In this document: one piece after another, positions 5,906-5,984 of the stretch
Numbering within the stretch: position 1 is the stretch's first letter
Layout of the letters: every line of letters starts with the position of its first letter
Assembly: GCA_012962365.1 (NCBI GenBank)
Contig: DTXR01000371.1
Span: 1 to 5,984, forward strand
Length of the DNA: 5,984 nucleotides
Source of the DNA: Chromatiaceae bacterium
GTDB taxonomy: Bacteria > Pseudomonadota > Gammaproteobacteria > Chromatiales > Chromatiaceae
Direction of reading: 5' to 3'
The notes under the pieces: model-generated
Databases searched by the model: none
Seen by the model: only the letters and a program-made list of their open reading frames with translations
Told to the model about the DNA's origin: nothing
Made by a program: the position numbers and the translations under genes

Positions 5906-5955
5906 ACCGGAACGTCAGCCATCCTTGAAATGTAATCCGCAACGGAGGTAATTCC

Positions 5956-5984
5956 ATGACGGAGGTAGTAGCCACAAACCAGAC
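5956..5984 (+). CDS. Start of an unidentified rightward gene (partial)
   Basis: An ATG at 5956 is preceded by GGAGGT (5944-5949) with 6 nt spacing, an excellent ribosome site. Only nine full codons are in the window, reading MTEVVATNQ, with the frame open to the window end. That is too little to identify a product. The gene is divergent from the diguanylate cyclase. Confidence 0.65.

Larger units (their letters stand above)
5512..5955. other. 444-nt intergenic region between divergent genes
   Basis: No convincing gene is seen here on either strand. The half nearer the cyclase holds its ribosome site, a 15-bp palindrome and a weak -10. Bases 5640-5830 are clearly AT-richer than the flanking genes, as expected for promoter DNA. 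Bases 5830-5940 are GC-rich and contain a hairpin in the presumed leader of the rightward gene. CTTCTCG (5604-5610) and CGAGAAG (5634-5640) form a further 7-bp inverted repeat with a 23-nt spacer. Confidence 0.6.

Noticed and set aside
5659..5922. 87-aa open frame on the minus strand in the intergenic region
   Set aside because: The composition is not protein-like (rich in Arg, Cys and His clusters), no ribosome site is evident, it resembles no family I know, and it overlaps the likely leader of the rightward gene.
1..5984. CRISPR array, insertion sequence, tRNA, rRNA or prophage
   Set aside because: No regular repeat-spacer pattern, transposase, terminal inverted repeats, tRNA-like cloverleaf or phage genes were seen in the window.

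Overview
The window looks like ordinary chromosomal DNA of a proteobacterium, most likely a beta- or gammaproteobacterium of moderate GC content. The evidence is the C-terminus of a type I glutamine synthetase of proteobacterial form, a MoaE that aligns without gaps to the numbering of the E. coli protein at its active site, a YebE-like DUF533 protein, and a CbbQ/NorQ-type MoxR ATPase. The CbbQ/NorQ family is common in autotrophic, sulfur-oxidising and denitrifying proteobacteria. That lifestyle is an inference, because no Rubisco, CbbO or NorD gene is in view.

Left part, + strand (1-1520). The last 32 codons of glnA are followed by a strong UUCG-loop terminator. Next come a small conserved hypothetical protein of 112 aa (168-506) and an exported protein gene (672-1520). 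The exported gene is split by two opposite single-base frameshifts that cancel each other, and is best read as a pseudogene or as two sequencing errors.

Middle part, - strand (5511 down to 1543). Reading in transcription order: a 605-aa membrane diguanylate cyclase (5511-3694), a CbbQ/NorQ-family AAA+ ATPase (3604-2786), moaE (2777-2325) and a DUF533/TerB-like protein (2253-1543). cbbQ and moaE are only 8 nt apart and are probably translationally coupled. The other gaps, 89 and 71 nt, could hold promoters. The DUF533 gene converges on the exported-protein pseudogene.

Right part. A 444-nt non-coding region (5512-5955) separates the cyclase gene from a divergent + strand gene, of which only the first codons are seen (5956-5984). 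The region holds a perfect 15-bp palindrome near the cyclase start and a hairpin in the leader of the divergent gene.

The most unusual object is the diguanylate cyclase. Its presumed periplasmic sensor is about 370 residues of alpha-alpha repeats resembling the prenyltransferase/terpene-cyclase alpha/alpha toroid. I count six helix-pair units, enough for a closed barrel, bounded by two membrane helices and joined to a GGDEF domain with an intact GGEEF active site and an RxxD inhibitory site. The genes here do not form an obvious single pathway. The clear functions are nitrogen assimilation (glnA), molybdopterin synthesis (moaE), AAA+ remodelling of a metalloenzyme (cbbQ/norQ) and c-di-GMP signalling.
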